DNA from: an uncultured beta proteobacterium
GTDB taxonomy: Bacteria > Pseudomonadota > Gammaproteobacteria > Burkholderiales > Burkholderiaceae_C
Assembly (NCBI GenBank): GCA_903840825.1
Contig: CAIMHL010000530.1
Span: 1 to 14,442 of the forward strand
Direction of reading: 5' to 3'
Length of the DNA: 14,442 nucleotides
The notes under the pieces are model-generated. The model did not search any database and was not told the origin of the DNA. It worked only from the letters and a program-made list of their open reading frames with translations. Below, piece after piece: positions 13,887 to 14,442 of the stretch. Within the stretch, counting starts at the first letter, position 1. Every line of letters starts with the position of its first letter. The translations under genes were made by a program, and so were the position numbers.

Positions 13887-14402
13887 ATGGCATCTGTAAA
13901 TAAAGTTATTTTGGTCGGCAACTGCGGCCGCGACCCCGAAATTCGCTACCTGCCCTCCGGCCAGGCGGTGGCCAACATCAGCATTGCCACCTCAACGCGT
14001 CGCAAAGACAAAAACACCGGCGAAAACGTTGAAGAAACCCAGTGGCACCGGGTTACGTTCTTCGACCGCTTGGCTGAAATCGCCGGTGAGTACGTTAAAA
14101 AAGGCCAGCCTATTTACGTCGAAGGTCGCTTGAAATACGGCAAATTTGTGGACCAAGCCGGTGTCGAGAAAAACACCGTAGACATCATCGCCACTGAAAT
14201 GCAACTATTAGGCAAGCGCGAAGGCATGGGCAGTCCCAGCGAAGACGGCGGCGGCAACAGTGGCGGTGGCGGCGGTTATTCGCGCCCAGCCCCGGCCTCG
14301 CGTCCTGCGGCACCACCCCCTGCACAACGCCAGGCACCCGCGCCCGCGCAGTCGCGCCCGGCGCGTAATTTTGACGACATGGACGACGACATTCCGTTTT
14401 AA
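13887..14402 (+). CDS. ssb: Single-stranded DNA-binding protein
   Basis: SSB coats single-stranded DNA during replication, recombination and repair and recruits partners through its C-terminal tip; it works as a cytoplasmic homotetramer. The 171-residue product has an OB-fold at 1-110 (MASVNKVILVGNCGRDPEIR, TQWHRVTFFDRLAEIAGEYV, VEGRLKYGKF) with the conserved Trp54. A disordered Gly-, Pro-, Ala- and Gln-rich linker follows (about 117-160), and then the acidic tip DDMDDDIPF. Length is typical. ATG 13887 has AAAGGA 6 bases upstream; earlier in-frame starts inside the transporter gene lack similarity. No terminator is visible in the 40 bases remaining after the stop. Confidence 0.97.
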   Translation: MASVNKVILVGNCGRDPEIRYLPSGQAVANISIATSTRRKDKNTGENVEETQWHRVTFFDRLAEIAGEYVKKGQPIYVEGRLKYGKFVDQAGVEKNTVDIIATEMQLLGKREGMGSPSEDGGGNSGGGGGYSRPAPASRPAAPPPAQRQAPAPAQSRPARNFDDMDDDIPF

Positions 14403-14442
14403 AAAAATTTACTGACTTAGTTCACAACAGGGCCTCTGCATC

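Noticed and set aside
14247..14345. Gly- and Pro-rich low-complexity DNA in ssb as a tandem repeat
   Set aside because: It encodes the ordinary disordered linker of SSB and has no regular repeat unit.

Overview
The window looks like chromosomal DNA from a betaproteobacterium, most likely family Comamonadaceae (Rhodoferax/Polaromonas-like). The reasons are high-GC codon use, protein sequences typical of Burkholderiales, the uvrA / MFS transporter / ssb arrangement, and one probable copy of a dispersed element of the GCTAT-N7-ATAGCTGCT type that I remember from this family. The family assignment is recollection and inference, not a database result. Coding density is very high, and almost everything here is conserved core genome.

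Layout. (1) 15-4205, plus strand: a tight run of tsaB (tRNA t6A synthesis), rimI (N-acetyltransferase), a family-4-type uracil-DNA glycosylase and, 53 bp later, fadH (2,4-dienoyl-CoA reductase). tsaB/rimI and rimI/UDG overlap by 4 bp, which suggests translational coupling. (2) 4222-5607, minus strand: a cation diffusion facilitator transporter followed by a small MAPEG membrane protein, convergent with fadH. (3) 5693-8307, plus strand: pyrF (pyrimidine synthesis), divergent from the transporter, then fadD (long-chain acyl-CoA ligase). (4) 8326-9215, minus strand: a two-gene Xre/MbcA-like antitoxin plus RES-domain toxin module with its own palindrome-rich promoter. This is the only clearly accessory piece. 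(5) 9295-12366, minus strand: uvrA, with lineage-specific insertions relative to E. coli. (6) 12626-14402, plus strand: a YajR-like MFS transporter without the C-terminal YAM domain, then ssb.

Functional themes: genome maintenance (UDG, UvrA, SSB), fatty-acid use (FadH, FadD, in separate transcription units), translation and modification (TsaB, RimI), and a toxin-antitoxin pair inserted between fadD and uvrA.

I found no RNA genes, CRISPR arrays, transposons or prophage genes. No stretch longer than about 260 bp lacks a gene. I did not find a convincing new multi-gene system. The points most worth a second look are the operator cluster of the toxin-antitoxin module, the apparent repeat remnant translated inside the UDG, the UDG's altered motif A, an inverted repeat covering the uvrA start codon, and the signs of leaderless transcription at pyrF and UDG.
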